From Sandaracinaceae bacterium (GTDB lineage: Bacteria; Myxococcota_A; Polyangia; Polyangiales; Sandaracinaceae), in contig JANWYL010000098.1 of NCBI GenBank assembly GCA_025056955.1, forward strand, positions 1 through 10,644: DNA of 10,644 nt, in the 5' to 3' direction. Position numbers and translations under genes: made by a program. The notes below the pieces were generated by a model. The model did not search any database. It was given only the letters and a program-made list of their open reading frames with translations, and was not told the origin of the DNA. Below, piece after piece: positions 1-7,043 of the stretch (within the stretch, counting starts at the first letter, position 1; every line of letters begins with the position of its first letter).

Positions 1-396
1 CATCCGCTCGAAGCTCTCGTGGAGGAGGGTAACAAGAAGGCGTGCTCACTTGATAGGCAGGGTAAGGGTTTTGATCGCCAAAATAGGACGGAGGGGGGGA
101 TGCCCCCTGGGGCATTTGTGGAGAGGGTGATGTGGAGGGGGCCTGAGCCATGGCAGAGGACGAGAATAAAAAAAACGTGAAGTGCAGGATGCAGCAAGGT
201 GCAAGAAGGCTGCACCAACTCATCCTCAGGGGAGACTTGAACCCTTGCATAAGTGCGATGCTACCCATGCATCGGCCAAATTCAACCTTTTTGGACTGGA
301 TGATTGGTGATGAGAGGCGTTGTGTATGCCCGTGCGGCAAGTGGAATTTTGCTTTGACTGAAGCGTGCTTTTGGGCGAGCCTCAGAATGGCGTACG
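1..396. other. No supportable gene; G-rich stretch with small hairpins
   Basis: I see no recognisable gene here. The plus-strand frame starting at base 1 is open to a TGA at 178-180 and could be the tail of a gene entering from the left, but its composition (Gly, Arg, Glu rich) matches no family I know. A frame from 150 runs on into gpsA as a shadow, and one minus-strand frame is also open, which the scarcity of C and T makes unsurprising. Perfect short hairpins occur at 100-115 (7-bp arms, 2-nt loop), 198-216 (6-bp arms, 7-nt loop) and 256-274 (6-bp arms, 7-nt loop). None is followed by a T run, so none is a convincing intrinsic terminator. No clear sigma70 promoter for gpsA was found. Confidence 0.6.
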
Positions 397-1416
397 ATGC
401 AATCCGAAAAGAAGCAAAGGATCGCCGTAATTGGCGCAGGCTCTTGGGGCACGGCTTTGGCGAAGAGCCTGGTCGATTCAGGTCACGAGGTGCGGCTTTG
501 GGCGCGGCGGCCAGAAGTGGCGTGCCGCATCGAAGAAGAAAGGGAAAATCCTTTTTACCTCCCTGGAATCAAGCTTGGTCCATCGCTTCGTGCTGTCTCG
601 CACTTGGAGGAGGCCCTTGAAGGGGCCCAAGCGGTCTTAAGCGTTGTTCCAACCCACGCCTTGCGCGAGGTGCTCTCCCAGGCAGCGCCGCTTTTCCCAA
701 AAGAGGCAGTTGTCATCAGCGCAACCAAAGGCATCGAAAATCACACCCTCAAGCTCATTAGCGAAATATTCGAGGAGTACCTTGAAGGAAAGCAGAGGGA
801 GAACAAGGCTTTCTTGGGTGGGCCATCCTTTGCCAAGGAGGTGGCCTTGGGCATGCCCACCGCGGTGGTCGTGGCGTCACGAAATCCCGAGACCGCGCAA
901 AAAGCCCAAAAGTTATTGGGCAGCGAGCGCATGCGCGTGTACACCACAGAGGATGTCACAGGAATCGAGATTGGCGGCGCCCTCAAAAACGTGATGGCCA
1001 TTGCTGCTGGCATCGCCGATGGCTTGGGCTTTGGTCACAACACCCGTGCAGCCATCATCACAAGGGGGCTTGCCGAGATCGGTCGCCTTGCAATGAAAAA
1101 GGGAGGGCATCCACTGACCCTTGCTGGTCTTGGAGGAGTGGGTGATTTGGTGTTGACGTGCACGGGAGACCTCTCCCGCAACCGAAGGGTAGGGATCGAG
1201 CTTGGGAAGGGGCGCAAAATAGGTGAAATCATTTCTGAGCTTTCGCAAGTGGCCGAAGGGGTTGGAACCGCGCAAAGCGCATATCACCTGGCCCAGCGCG
1301 AGGGTGTGGAAATGCCCATCGTCGAGATGGTGTATCGGGTGATCTACGAAGGATTTTCCCCTCGTGAGGCAGTCGTGGCGCTCATGTCGCGCCCCTTCCG
1401 CGCTGAGCGGGATTGA
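397..1416 (+). CDS. gpsA: Glycerol-3-phosphate dehydrogenase [NAD(P)+]
   Basis: This cytosolic enzyme reduces dihydroxyacetone phosphate to sn-glycerol 3-phosphate, the backbone of phospholipids. The 339 residues are a normal family length. An N-terminal Rossmann fold carries the dinucleotide-binding motif GAGSWG (residues 13-18), followed by the SATKG segment (108-112) and GGPSFAKE (141-148). The C-terminal helical domain contains the GALKNV motif with the catalytic lysine at about 197, NTRAAIITRG (215-224), the GDLVLTC segment (249-255) and SRNRR (260-264). The ATG at 397 is the only usual start in frame, because an in-frame TGA lies at 355-357; its Shine-Dalgarno is weak. The glyoxalase II gene begins 46 bp downstream on the same strand, so the two may be co-transcribed. 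No frame disruption or missing key residue was seen. Family identification is firm. Confidence 0.97.
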   Translation: MQSEKKQRIAVIGAGSWGTALAKSLVDSGHEVRLWARRPEVACRIEEERENPFYLPGIKLGPSLRAVSHLEEALEGAQAVLSVVPTHALREVLSQAAPLFPKEAVVISATKGIENHTLKLISEIFEEYLEGKQRENKAFLGGPSFAKEVALGMPTAVVVASRNPETAQKAQKLLGSERMRVYTTEDVTGIEIGGALKNVMAIAAGIADGLGFGHNTRAAIITRGLAEIGRLAMKKGGHPLTLAGLGGVGDLVLTCTGDLSRNRRVGIELGKGRKIGEIISELSQVAEGVGTAQSAYHLAQREGVEMPIVEMVYRVIYEGFSPREAVVALMSRPFRAERD

Positions 1417-1462
1417 ATCTTCGCATGCACCATGGCTTGTGTGGTGATACCATGCCTTGGTG

Positions 1463-2560
1463 ATGCGAGGCGTCTACCGCTACACCGTGCGCTGTGAAGC
1501 AAAGGACCCCATTTTGCTCGCTGCAATCGAGCATTGGTTGAAGGCAAATCACATCGGAGATGTGCTTGAGGCTGGAGCCCTCGAAGCAGAAGTCGTGCGC
1601 CTTGAGGGAGAGAATGCCATCGAAGTGCGCTACGCCTTTGCCCATAGAGAAGCCTTTGAAAGATACGAGCAAGAGCATGCCCCACGGCTTCGCCTGGAGA
1701 GCCGCTCCCTTTTTGGAGATGAAATTGCCTGGAAGCGCTCTCAGGGTGCGACCTTATTCCAAAGGGATGCATCTTCCCTTCGCGTTCGCGTTATTCCCTA
1801 TTTTCGCGATAACTATGCTTACCTCGTCCACCCAATCACCGGAAACAAACCATTGCCCTGCATTGTGGTTGATCCGGGTGATGCTTTGCCAATTCTTCAA
1901 GCACTTGAGCGTTATCACCTGGTGATCGAAGCGATTTTTTGCACCCATCACCATGCTGATCATGTGGGTGGTCTTTCTGCATTGCTTGAGCATTTTCCGT
2001 CAGTGCCTGTATATGGCAGCGAATACGACATGAGGCACGGGAGGATTCCCTTTCAGAACCGAGCCATAAGAGATGGTGACACCATTCAAGGATTGGGCTA
2101 TCCTTTTCAGGTGATGGAAGTGCCAGGTCATACGATTGGAGCAATCACCTACGTTGGACCTGGATTTGCCTTCACAGGCGACACCCTCTTTCTTGCAGGG
2201 TGCGGGAGGGTGTTTGAGGGAACGATGGATGGGATGTATGCTTCGCTAATGCGTCTTGCGACCTTGCCCCAAAGCACCCTTCTCTACGTTGGACATGAGT
2301 ACACCCAATCGAATCTCCGCTTTGCCCAATGGGTTGAGCCGAACAACCAAGACTTGGCAAAACGCATCAAACTGGTCTCTCACCTCAGAGCACACGGGCA
2401 ACCAACTGTGCCATCGACGCTGAAGGAGGAGCTTGCAACCAATCCCTTCCTGCGCTGCTCGTCTTCTGAGGTGATGGCATTTGCCGCATCGAGGGGAGTG
2501 ATTGGAAGCGAAGCCGAGGTCTTTGCAGAGATCCGGCGGGCAAAGGATGCCTTCACATGA
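1463..2560 (+). CDS. gloB: DUF4286-glyoxalase II fusion (hydroxyacylglutathione hydrolase)
   Basis: The C-terminal part is a metallo-beta-lactamase-fold thiolesterase of the hydroxyacylglutathione hydrolase family, which splits S-D-lactoylglutathione in methylglyoxal detoxification. Counting from ATG 1463 (365 aa), the dinuclear-metal motif THHHADH lies at 161-167, further ligands are GH at 222-223, the bridging Asp at 240 and GHEYT at 277-281, and the HAGH C-terminal region ends in NPFLR at 327-331. Stand-alone enzymes are about 250 aa. The extra first ~100 residues read like DUF4286 (VYRYTV, a helix ending WLKANHIGDVL, then FERYEQEHAPRLR). The frame is continuous, so the fusion is not an assembly frameshift within this sequence. 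In-frame TTG 1457 and GTG 1460 are alternative starts; ATG 1463 is preferred. It sits 46 bp after gpsA. The substrate could be another thioester. Confidence 0.93.
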   Translation: MRGVYRYTVRCEAKDPILLAAIEHWLKANHIGDVLEAGALEAEVVRLEGENAIEVRYAFAHREAFERYEQEHAPRLRLESRSLFGDEIAWKRSQGATLFQRDASSLRVRVIPYFRDNYAYLVHPITGNKPLPCIVVDPGDALPILQALERYHLVIEAIFCTHHHADHVGGLSALLEHFPSVPVYGSEYDMRHGRIPFQNRAIRDGDTIQGLGYPFQVMEVPGHTIGAITYVGPGFAFTGDTLFLAGCGRVFEGTMDGMYASLMRLATLPQSTLLYVGHEYTQSNLRFAQWVEPNNQDLAKRIKLVSHLRAHGQPTVPSTLKEELATNPFLRCSSSEVMAFAASRGVIGSEAEVFAEIRRAKDAFT

Positions 2561-2678
2561 GAATGCAAGCAGCCCACAAGGAGGGATGGGTGAGATGGCT
2601 GTCACCAAAGGGTGATTTGGGCCCCTCACACAACAGGCCGCAGCGAAATCACTGGCTCAAAAGAGGGTGAGCGGTTGG
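2561..2678. other. Convergent intergenic region, weak hairpin only
   Basis: This 118-bp gap lies between two genes transcribed towards each other, where a bidirectional terminator would be expected. The best hairpin is at 2602-2615 (arms TCACC and GGTGA, 4-nt loop) followed by only three T residues. It is a poor intrinsic terminator, and no better one was found. Confidence 0.4.
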
Positions 2679-3899
2679 CTATGCGTACTCGACGCGCACG
2701 TTTTCGATGATTGCGCGAAGGCCTCGTTTCACAACTTCGGTGTCAAGGTGTCGGATGATCACGTAGCCATCACCCTCATAGCTATCGTTTTTGGGAGCTC
2801 CGATGGTTGGAAGTTTCACCTCTTCAACCATGCCCTGGACCACGCGCTGGGCGGCCTCAAGCCCTGTCACCCTGGCCACGCGCCCCCGCCCCATGCCTCG
2901 GAGATAGGCACAACCCACCGCATATTTGCGTTCGTAGGGGCCGTCAAAGGCATGATCAATCACTGCGCGAGCCCAGGCATGGTAAGGGTCGAAATCGTGG
3001 GCAAGCCCCACCATTTTTGTGATGTTTGCACCAGGTGGGCGTTGGGCGATTTCGCCAATCGCGAGGGAGCCGTCTGTTCGTTGAAACCACTCCATGTGGG
3101 TAAAGCCATGCTCGAGCCCAAGGGCGCGCACTGCGGCGACTCCCATCCGCTTTGGTGCATCGTATTCGGGTCCTGAGATGTCGCGCGGCAAAAGGCAAGT
3201 CCACTGGATCCATGGGTTTTCGAGCACTTCGAGGCATGAAGGCATGTAGTGGGAAATGGAAATGAAGCGGGGCTCACCGCCAATCGTAATGGTTTCTAAG
3301 CTGAACTCGCGGCCCTTTAGGAATTCTTCCGCAAGCACAGGATGTTCGGGGGAGGGGCGCGCGGCTTCCATGGCGCTCCGGAGAGCGGCCCAGTCAGAGA
3401 CGCGAAAGGTGACTTTTGCTCCCATTCCAGCTGGGGGCTTGAGCACGATTGGAAAGCCCACCTCGCGGGCGAAGGCTTCGGCATCGGCCCACGAGCGCAG
3501 GAGGCGATGCCGTGCGGTGGGAAGCCCATGGGCGCGCAGGGTGTCTTTCATCAAGGCCTTTTCACGGAAAAGGGTGGCTGTATGCGGATCAGTGCCTGGA
3601 ATCCCCATCACAGAGCGCACCTCAGCGAGCTGCACCTGCAAGGCTTCGAGCACGCCGACCAGCCGCTCGATGCGGCCATAGCGGTGCTCGAGGAGCCGGC
3701 AGGCATTGAGGATGGCTTGGGCGGATAGGCCATCGTCGACGCGCACGATATCGGCAAAAATCCGAGCGTCGTCACCGCGTGGCATCTCTTGCATGACACC
3801 CAAAAGGCGCACGCGATGGAGTCGAGCCGCAGCGCGGGCAAAGCGCATTGTGGTTTCGAGGGGAAATGGGGCTGCAAAGACCACGTTTCGAAGCGTCAT
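2679..3899 (-). CDS. ATP-grasp ligase, paralogue A (substrate unknown)
   Basis: This is a cytosolic ATP-grasp family enzyme of 406 aa. Such enzymes activate a carboxylate with ATP and join it to an amine or other nucleophile; the substrates of this one cannot be read from the sequence. An N-terminal pre-grasp Rossmann-like domain (about 1-100) precedes the ATP-grasp fold. Visible motifs are KALMKD (114-119), VLKPPAG (152-158), the EEF adenine-contact segment (191-193), GFTHMEWF (265-272) and GEIAQRPPGAN (282-292), holding the metal-binding acidic residues. Where its neighbour has RPGG, this protein has RPPG. The ATG at 3897-3899 leads into a continuous frame ending in TAG at 2679-2681. It is divergently paired with a paralogue across 92 bp and convergent with the glyoxalase II gene. 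The fold is certain, the role unknown. Confidence 0.93.
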   Translation of the reverse strand: MTLRNVVFAAPFPLETTMRFARAAARLHRVRLLGVMQEMPRGDDARIFADIVRVDDGLSAQAILNACRLLEHRYGRIERLVGVLEALQVQLAEVRSVMGIPGTDPHTATLFREKALMKDTLRAHGLPTARHRLLRSWADAEAFAREVGFPIVLKPPAGMGAKVTFRVSDWAALRSAMEAARPSPEHPVLAEEFLKGREFSLETITIGGEPRFISISHYMPSCLEVLENPWIQWTCLLPRDISGPEYDAPKRMGVAAVRALGLEHGFTHMEWFQRTDGSLAIGEIAQRPPGANITKMVGLAHDFDPYHAWARAVIDHAFDGPYERKYAVGCAYLRGMGRGRVARVTGLEAAQRVVQGMVEEVKLPTIGAPKNDSYEGDGYVIIRHLDTEVVKRGLRAIIENVRVEYA

Positions 3900-3991
3900 C
3901 GCTTCTCGAGCATAGCCTTAAATTGTGAGCTGCCAGGAGCACAAATCGCAAAACCAATGGTCTTGGCGCGGCCCTTTGCTAGCCTTGAGCC
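3900..3991. promoter_or_regulatory. Shared divergent promoter region of the ATP-grasp pair
   Basis: The 92 bp between the two start codons must hold both promoters or lie within a longer transcript. An inverted repeat TTGTG (3923-3927) / CACAA (3940-3944), separated by 12 nt, sits near the middle and could be an operator. On the minus strand a TATGCT hexamer (3909-3914) could serve as a -10 box, but no matching -35 is evident. On the plus strand no convincing -10/-35 pair is seen. Both start codons have weak Shine-Dalgarno sequences. The shared control is inferred from geometry. Confidence 0.4.
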
Positions 3992-5209
3992 ATGCGCGTG
4001 CTTTTTCTTCAACCGAATTATCCGCCGGAGATGCAAGACTACACCCGGGGCTTGGCGGAGGTGGGAGCAGAAGTCTATGGAATTGGGGACACTCCCCCCC
4101 AGGCCCTCGCACCAAAGGTCAAAGCTGCCCTTAAGGCCTATCTTCAAGTGCCCCGCATCATGGACGAAGACGACGTCATCGCGCGGGCGAGCAATTGGCT
4201 TCGGGGGCAGGAGATCGATCATGTGTTTTCCAACTGGGAGCCCCTTGTGATCCTCGCTGCCCGGATGCGGGAGCGCTGGGGCATTCCAGGGATGAGCGTG
4301 GATGTGGTCCGCGGCTTTCGCGACAAAGACCTGATGAAAGCACGGGTGCGTGCCGCGGGGCTCCGCACGCCGCGCTCAAGAAGGGCACGGACGAAGTCCG
4401 AGGTGTGGGCGGCTCGGGACGAGATCGGTTACCCGATGATCGTCAAGCCCATCGCTGGTGCTGGCTCAGCCGACACCTACCGTGTTGACTCAGATGCGGA
4501 GCTCGAAAAGGTCCTCGCCCTCACAGCCCATCTTCCAGAAGTCAATTGCGAAGAATACATCGATGGTGAAGAGTTCACCTATGACACGATTTGCATTGAT
4601 GGTCGGCCGGTTTATGAAAACTGCGCTCAATACCTTCCAAAACCCCTTGAGGCGCGAAGCCAAGAATGGATCAGCCCAGTTGTGATCACCGTCCGCGACA
4701 TGAATCAACCGCATATCCGAAAAGGTGTTGAACTCGGTCGGGCGGTTTTGCGTGCCCTCGGGATGGGCGATGGATTCACCCACATGGAATGGTTCTACAA
4801 CCGAAAGGGTGAGGCGGTATTTGGGGAGATTGCCTGCCGGCCGGGGGGTGCACACCTGGTCGACCAGATGAATTTCACAAGCGACATCGATCTTTTTCGC
4901 GAATGGGCGCGCGTGGTCTGCTGGCGCCGATTTGAAGCAGATGCAACCCGCAAGTACAACGTTGGAATCATTTTCAAGCGGGCCAAGGGCCGTGGCCGCA
5001 TCACGAGGATCGAAGGCCTTGAAGAGTGGAAAAGGAGGTGGGGCCCTTGGGTTGTGGTCGATGCCCTCCTTCGGCCTGGGCAAGTGCGAAGAGATTGGCG
5101 GCAGACCCTTCTTTCAGACGGCTTTTTGATATGCAGGCATCCTGATTGGAATCTTGCCAAAGAAATGTGCTTTGACGCAGCAATACGCATCACGATGTAT
5201 GCGGAGTGA
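3992..5209 (+). CDS. ATP-grasp ligase, paralogue B (substrate unknown)
   Basis: This 405-aa protein is the divergently transcribed paralogue of the preceding ATP-grasp ligase. A pre-grasp domain (about 1-105, starting MRVLFLQPNYPPEMQ) precedes the ATP-binding fold. Visible motifs are KDLMKARVRAAGL (112-124), IVKPIAGAGS (150-159), the EEY adenine-contact segment (187-189), GDGFTHMEWF (259-268) and GEIACRPGGAH (278-288), where the acidic residues and arginine expected to bind Mg-ATP are intact. Shared runs with its neighbour include GFTHMEWF, the GEIA..RP block, the EWARVV / AWARAV segment and the RKYNVG / RKYAVG segment, so the genes come from a duplication and then diverged in the N-terminal domain and the C-terminal third. 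It ends at a TGA followed by a terminator-like hairpin, so it is probably monocistronic. Family members make peptide-like or amino-acid conjugates; the product here is unknown. Confidence 0.93.
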   Translation: MRVLFLQPNYPPEMQDYTRGLAEVGAEVYGIGDTPPQALAPKVKAALKAYLQVPRIMDEDDVIARASNWLRGQEIDHVFSNWEPLVILAARMRERWGIPGMSVDVVRGFRDKDLMKARVRAAGLRTPRSRRARTKSEVWAARDEIGYPMIVKPIAGAGSADTYRVDSDAELEKVLALTAHLPEVNCEEYIDGEEFTYDTICIDGRPVYENCAQYLPKPLEARSQEWISPVVITVRDMNQPHIRKGVELGRAVLRALGMGDGFTHMEWFYNRKGEAVFGEIACRPGGAHLVDQMNFTSDIDLFREWARVVCWRRFEADATRKYNVGIIFKRAKGRGRITRIEGLEEWKRRWGPWVVVDALLRPGQVRRDWRQTLLSDGFLICRHPDWNLAKEMCFDAAIRITMYAE

Positions 5210-5225
5210 GGGCCAGGGGGGCTCA

Positions 5226-5254
5226 AAGGCAATGGCCTTCGGGTTTTGTTTTTA
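5226..5254 (+). terminator. Probable intrinsic terminator after ATP-grasp B
   Basis: Arms AAGGC (5226-5230) and GCCTT (5235-5239) enclose a 4-nt loop. A T-rich tract follows at 5244-5253, interrupted by one G. The stem is short and four bases (CGGG) separate it from the T tract, so efficiency is uncertain. Its position 16 bp after the ATP-grasp stop and just before the pyrG promoter supports the call. Confidence 0.5.
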
Positions 5255-5283
5255 TTGACGGATTTTGACCATGCACGTAGATT
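5255..5283 (+). promoter_or_regulatory. Sigma70-type promoter for pyrG
   Basis: A -35 box TTGACG (5255-5260, five of six consensus) and a -10 box TAGATT (5278-5283, four of six) are separated by exactly 17 nt. This predicts transcription starting near 5290 and a leader of about 90 nt before the pyrG start. It lies immediately after the terminator-like hairpin of the preceding gene and is the best promoter in the window. Confidence 0.6.
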
Positions 5284-5319
5284 CGCGCGCGTGCCAGAGC
5301 CAATGAAGTGAGGAGTCAA

Positions 5320-5385
5320 ATGCCAGAAGACTCGCTCAAGCCTAAGGACATCGGGCATGAGGCAAAGCCAGGGAGGTTTCAATGA
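5320..5385 (+). CDS. Putative 21-aa leader peptide overlapping the pyrG start
   Basis: A 21-codon open frame starts at ATG 5320 and ends in TGA 5383-5385, beginning MPEDSLKPKDIGHEAK. It is preceded by a strong Shine-Dalgarno, GAGGAG at 5310-5315, four bases before the ATG, at least as good as that of pyrG itself (GGGAGG, 5371-5376, which lies inside this frame). Its stop shares an ATGA with the pyrG start at 5382, the usual geometry of translational coupling. The peptide is hydrophilic, with no membrane segment and no run of pyrimidine-coded residues of the kind expected for a classical attenuator. It may be a coupled leader peptide, a small functional protein, or chance; I recognise no family. 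Confidence 0.4.
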   Translation: MPEDSLKPKDIGHEAKPGRFQ

Positions 5386-7043
5386 GTGGCCGACGGACGA
5401 AGTACATTTTCGTTACCGGCGGTGTGGTGAGCTCAATTGGCAAGGGCCTGGCTTCGGCTTCAATTGGTGCCCTCCTCGAAGCGAGGGGGCTCAAGGTGAC
5501 AAATGTGAAGTTGGACCCCTACATCAATGTCGACCCGGGCACGATGTCACCTTTTCAACATGGGGAGATCTTTGTCACCGATGACGGGGCAGAAACCGAC
5601 CTGGATCTTGGGCACTATGAGCGCTTTACCACCACTCGGATGACGCGCGCAAACAACTTCACCACAGGCAAGGTCTACGATGCGGTCATTTCCAAGGAAA
5701 GGCGAGGTGATTACCTCGGCGCGACCGTCCAGGTGATCCCGCACATCACCGATGAGATCAAGGCCCGCATTCAAAGCGTGGCCGAGCGTGCTGACGTGGC
5801 GATCATCGAAATTGGCGGCACGGTTGGAGACATTGAGTCCTTGCCCTTTCTTGAGGCGGTGCGTCAGCTCCGGCATGAGCTTGGGCCGCAAAATTCGGTG
5901 AGCATTCATGTGACCTTGGTGCCGTGGATTGCGGCTGCAAGAGAACTCAAAACCAAGCCCACCCAGCATTCGGTTAAGGAACTTTTGGGGCTTGGGATTC
6001 AGCCAGAAATCCTTTTGTGCAGGGCAGAAAGGGCCCTTCCGCCAAGCGTCAAAGAAAAAATCGCACATTTCTGTAACGTGCCAGTTCAAGCTGTGATTTC
6101 AGCTCCCGATGTGGCGACGATCTACGAGTTGCCTCTTACCTTGAATCGCGAGGGCTGCGATGAGCAGATCGTCGATCGCCTGAACATCTGGTCAAGGCCC
6201 CCTGATCTTTCGGCGTGGGAGCAAGTGGTGAAAATCATCAAAACCCCCCAAAGGGGGCAGGTGGTGATTGGAATCGTCGGAAAATACGTTCACCTTCGAG
6301 ACAGCTACAAATCCCTGCACGAAGCATTGGTCCACGGAGGGATTGGGAATGATGTAGGCATCGAAATCCGCTACATCGATAGCGAAGAGATTGATGCTTC
6401 AAATGTTGAAGAAAAACTCAAAGGGTGCCATGGGGTGCTCGTTCCAGGTGGTTTTGGCGGAAGAGGGGCAGAGGGAAAAATCCAGGCCATTCGATATGCC
6501 CGCGAGAAAAAGGTTCCTTTCTTTGGGATTTGCCTTGGGCTACAGATGGCCGTCATTGAATTTGCCCGCAATGTCTGTGGCCTCGTGGGTGCAAATTCGA
6601 CTGAATTTGAACCGTCTTGCCCTCACCCTGTGATCGACCTTATGCATGAACAGAGGGGTGTCAAAAGCAAGGGAGGGACGATGCGCCTTGGGGCATACCC
6701 TTGCATTCTCAAAGAAGGAAGCCTTGCGGCACAGGCGTATGGATGCACTGAAATCAGTGAGCGGCATCGGCACCGCTATGAATTCAACAACGACTATCGA
6801 TCAACCCTTGAGGCCCATGGCATGGTGATGAGCGGCATATCTCCAGAGCTCAATGTCGTGGAAATGATCGAGCTTCCGGTTGAACGGCATCCCCACTTTA
6901 TCGCTTGCCAGTTTCACCCGGAGTTCAAAAGCCGGCCGATGGCACCACACCCACTTTTCACCAAATTCATCTCGGCGGCAATCGCTCATCGGGATCGGAA
7001 CACAAACCAAGATAAGGGTGATTTAATGGGTGTTCTCAGGTGA
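5382..7043 (+). CDS. pyrG: CTP synthase (glutamine-hydrolysing)
   Basis: CTP synthase aminates UTP to CTP using ATP and ammonia from glutamine, the last step of pyrimidine nucleotide synthesis, in the cytosol. The 553 residues are slightly above the usual ~540. The N-terminal synthetase domain opens with KYIFVTGGVVSSIGKG (7-22, the P-loop-like ATP site), followed by KLDPYINVDPGTMSPFQHGE (43-62), EIGGTVGDIES (143-153) and the UTP-site segment KTKPTQHSVKELL (190-202). The class I glutamine amidotransferase domain has the oxyanion strand PGGFGGRG (355-362), the nucleophile in GICLGLQ (Cys 384) and the His-Glu pair in QFHPEF (His 512, Glu 514). The start is fixed by GGGAGG five bases upstream and by the conserved KYIFVTGG. 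It has its own promoter and a short leader ORF. No gene follows for 828 bp. Confidence 0.98.
   Translation: MSGRRTKYIFVTGGVVSSIGKGLASASIGALLEARGLKVTNVKLDPYINVDPGTMSPFQHGEIFVTDDGAETDLDLGHYERFTTTRMTRANNFTTGKVYDAVISKERRGDYLGATVQVIPHITDEIKARIQSVAERADVAIIEIGGTVGDIESLPFLEAVRQLRHELGPQNSVSIHVTLVPWIAAARELKTKPTQHSVKELLGLGIQPEILLCRAERALPPSVKEKIAHFCNVPVQAVISAPDVATIYELPLTLNREGCDEQIVDRLNIWSRPPDLSAWEQVVKIIKTPQRGQVVIGIVGKYVHLRDSYKSLHEALVHGGIGNDVGIEIRYIDSEEIDASNVEEKLKGCHGVLVPGGFGGRGAEGKIQAIRYAREKKVPFFGICLGLQMAVIEFARNVCGLVGANSTEFEPSCPHPVIDLMHEQRGVKSKGGTMRLGAYPCILKEGSLAAQAYGCTEISERHRHRYEFNNDYRSTLEAHGMVMSGISPELNVVEMIELPVERHPHFIACQFHPEFKSRPMAPHPLFTKFISAAIAHRDRNTNQDKGDLMGVLR

Noticed and set aside
100..115. Palindromic hairpin as an intrinsic terminator of an upstream gene
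   Set aside because: The 7-bp stem leaves a 2-nt loop and is followed by only three T residues; no upstream gene could be identified to terminate.
150..620. 156-codon plus-strand frame overlapping the start of gpsA
   Set aside because: Its second half is an out-of-frame shadow of gpsA, and its first half has no recognisable motif or ribosome site.
2667..3176. 169-codon plus-strand frame opposite ATP-grasp paralogue A
   Set aside because: It lies antisense within a clear ATP-grasp coding region whose motifs are intact on the minus strand.
3921..3930. AATTGTGAGC, identical to the left half of the E. coli lac operator
   Set aside because: Only ten bases match, the other half does not, and no lac-type gene is nearby; coincidence is the simplest reading.
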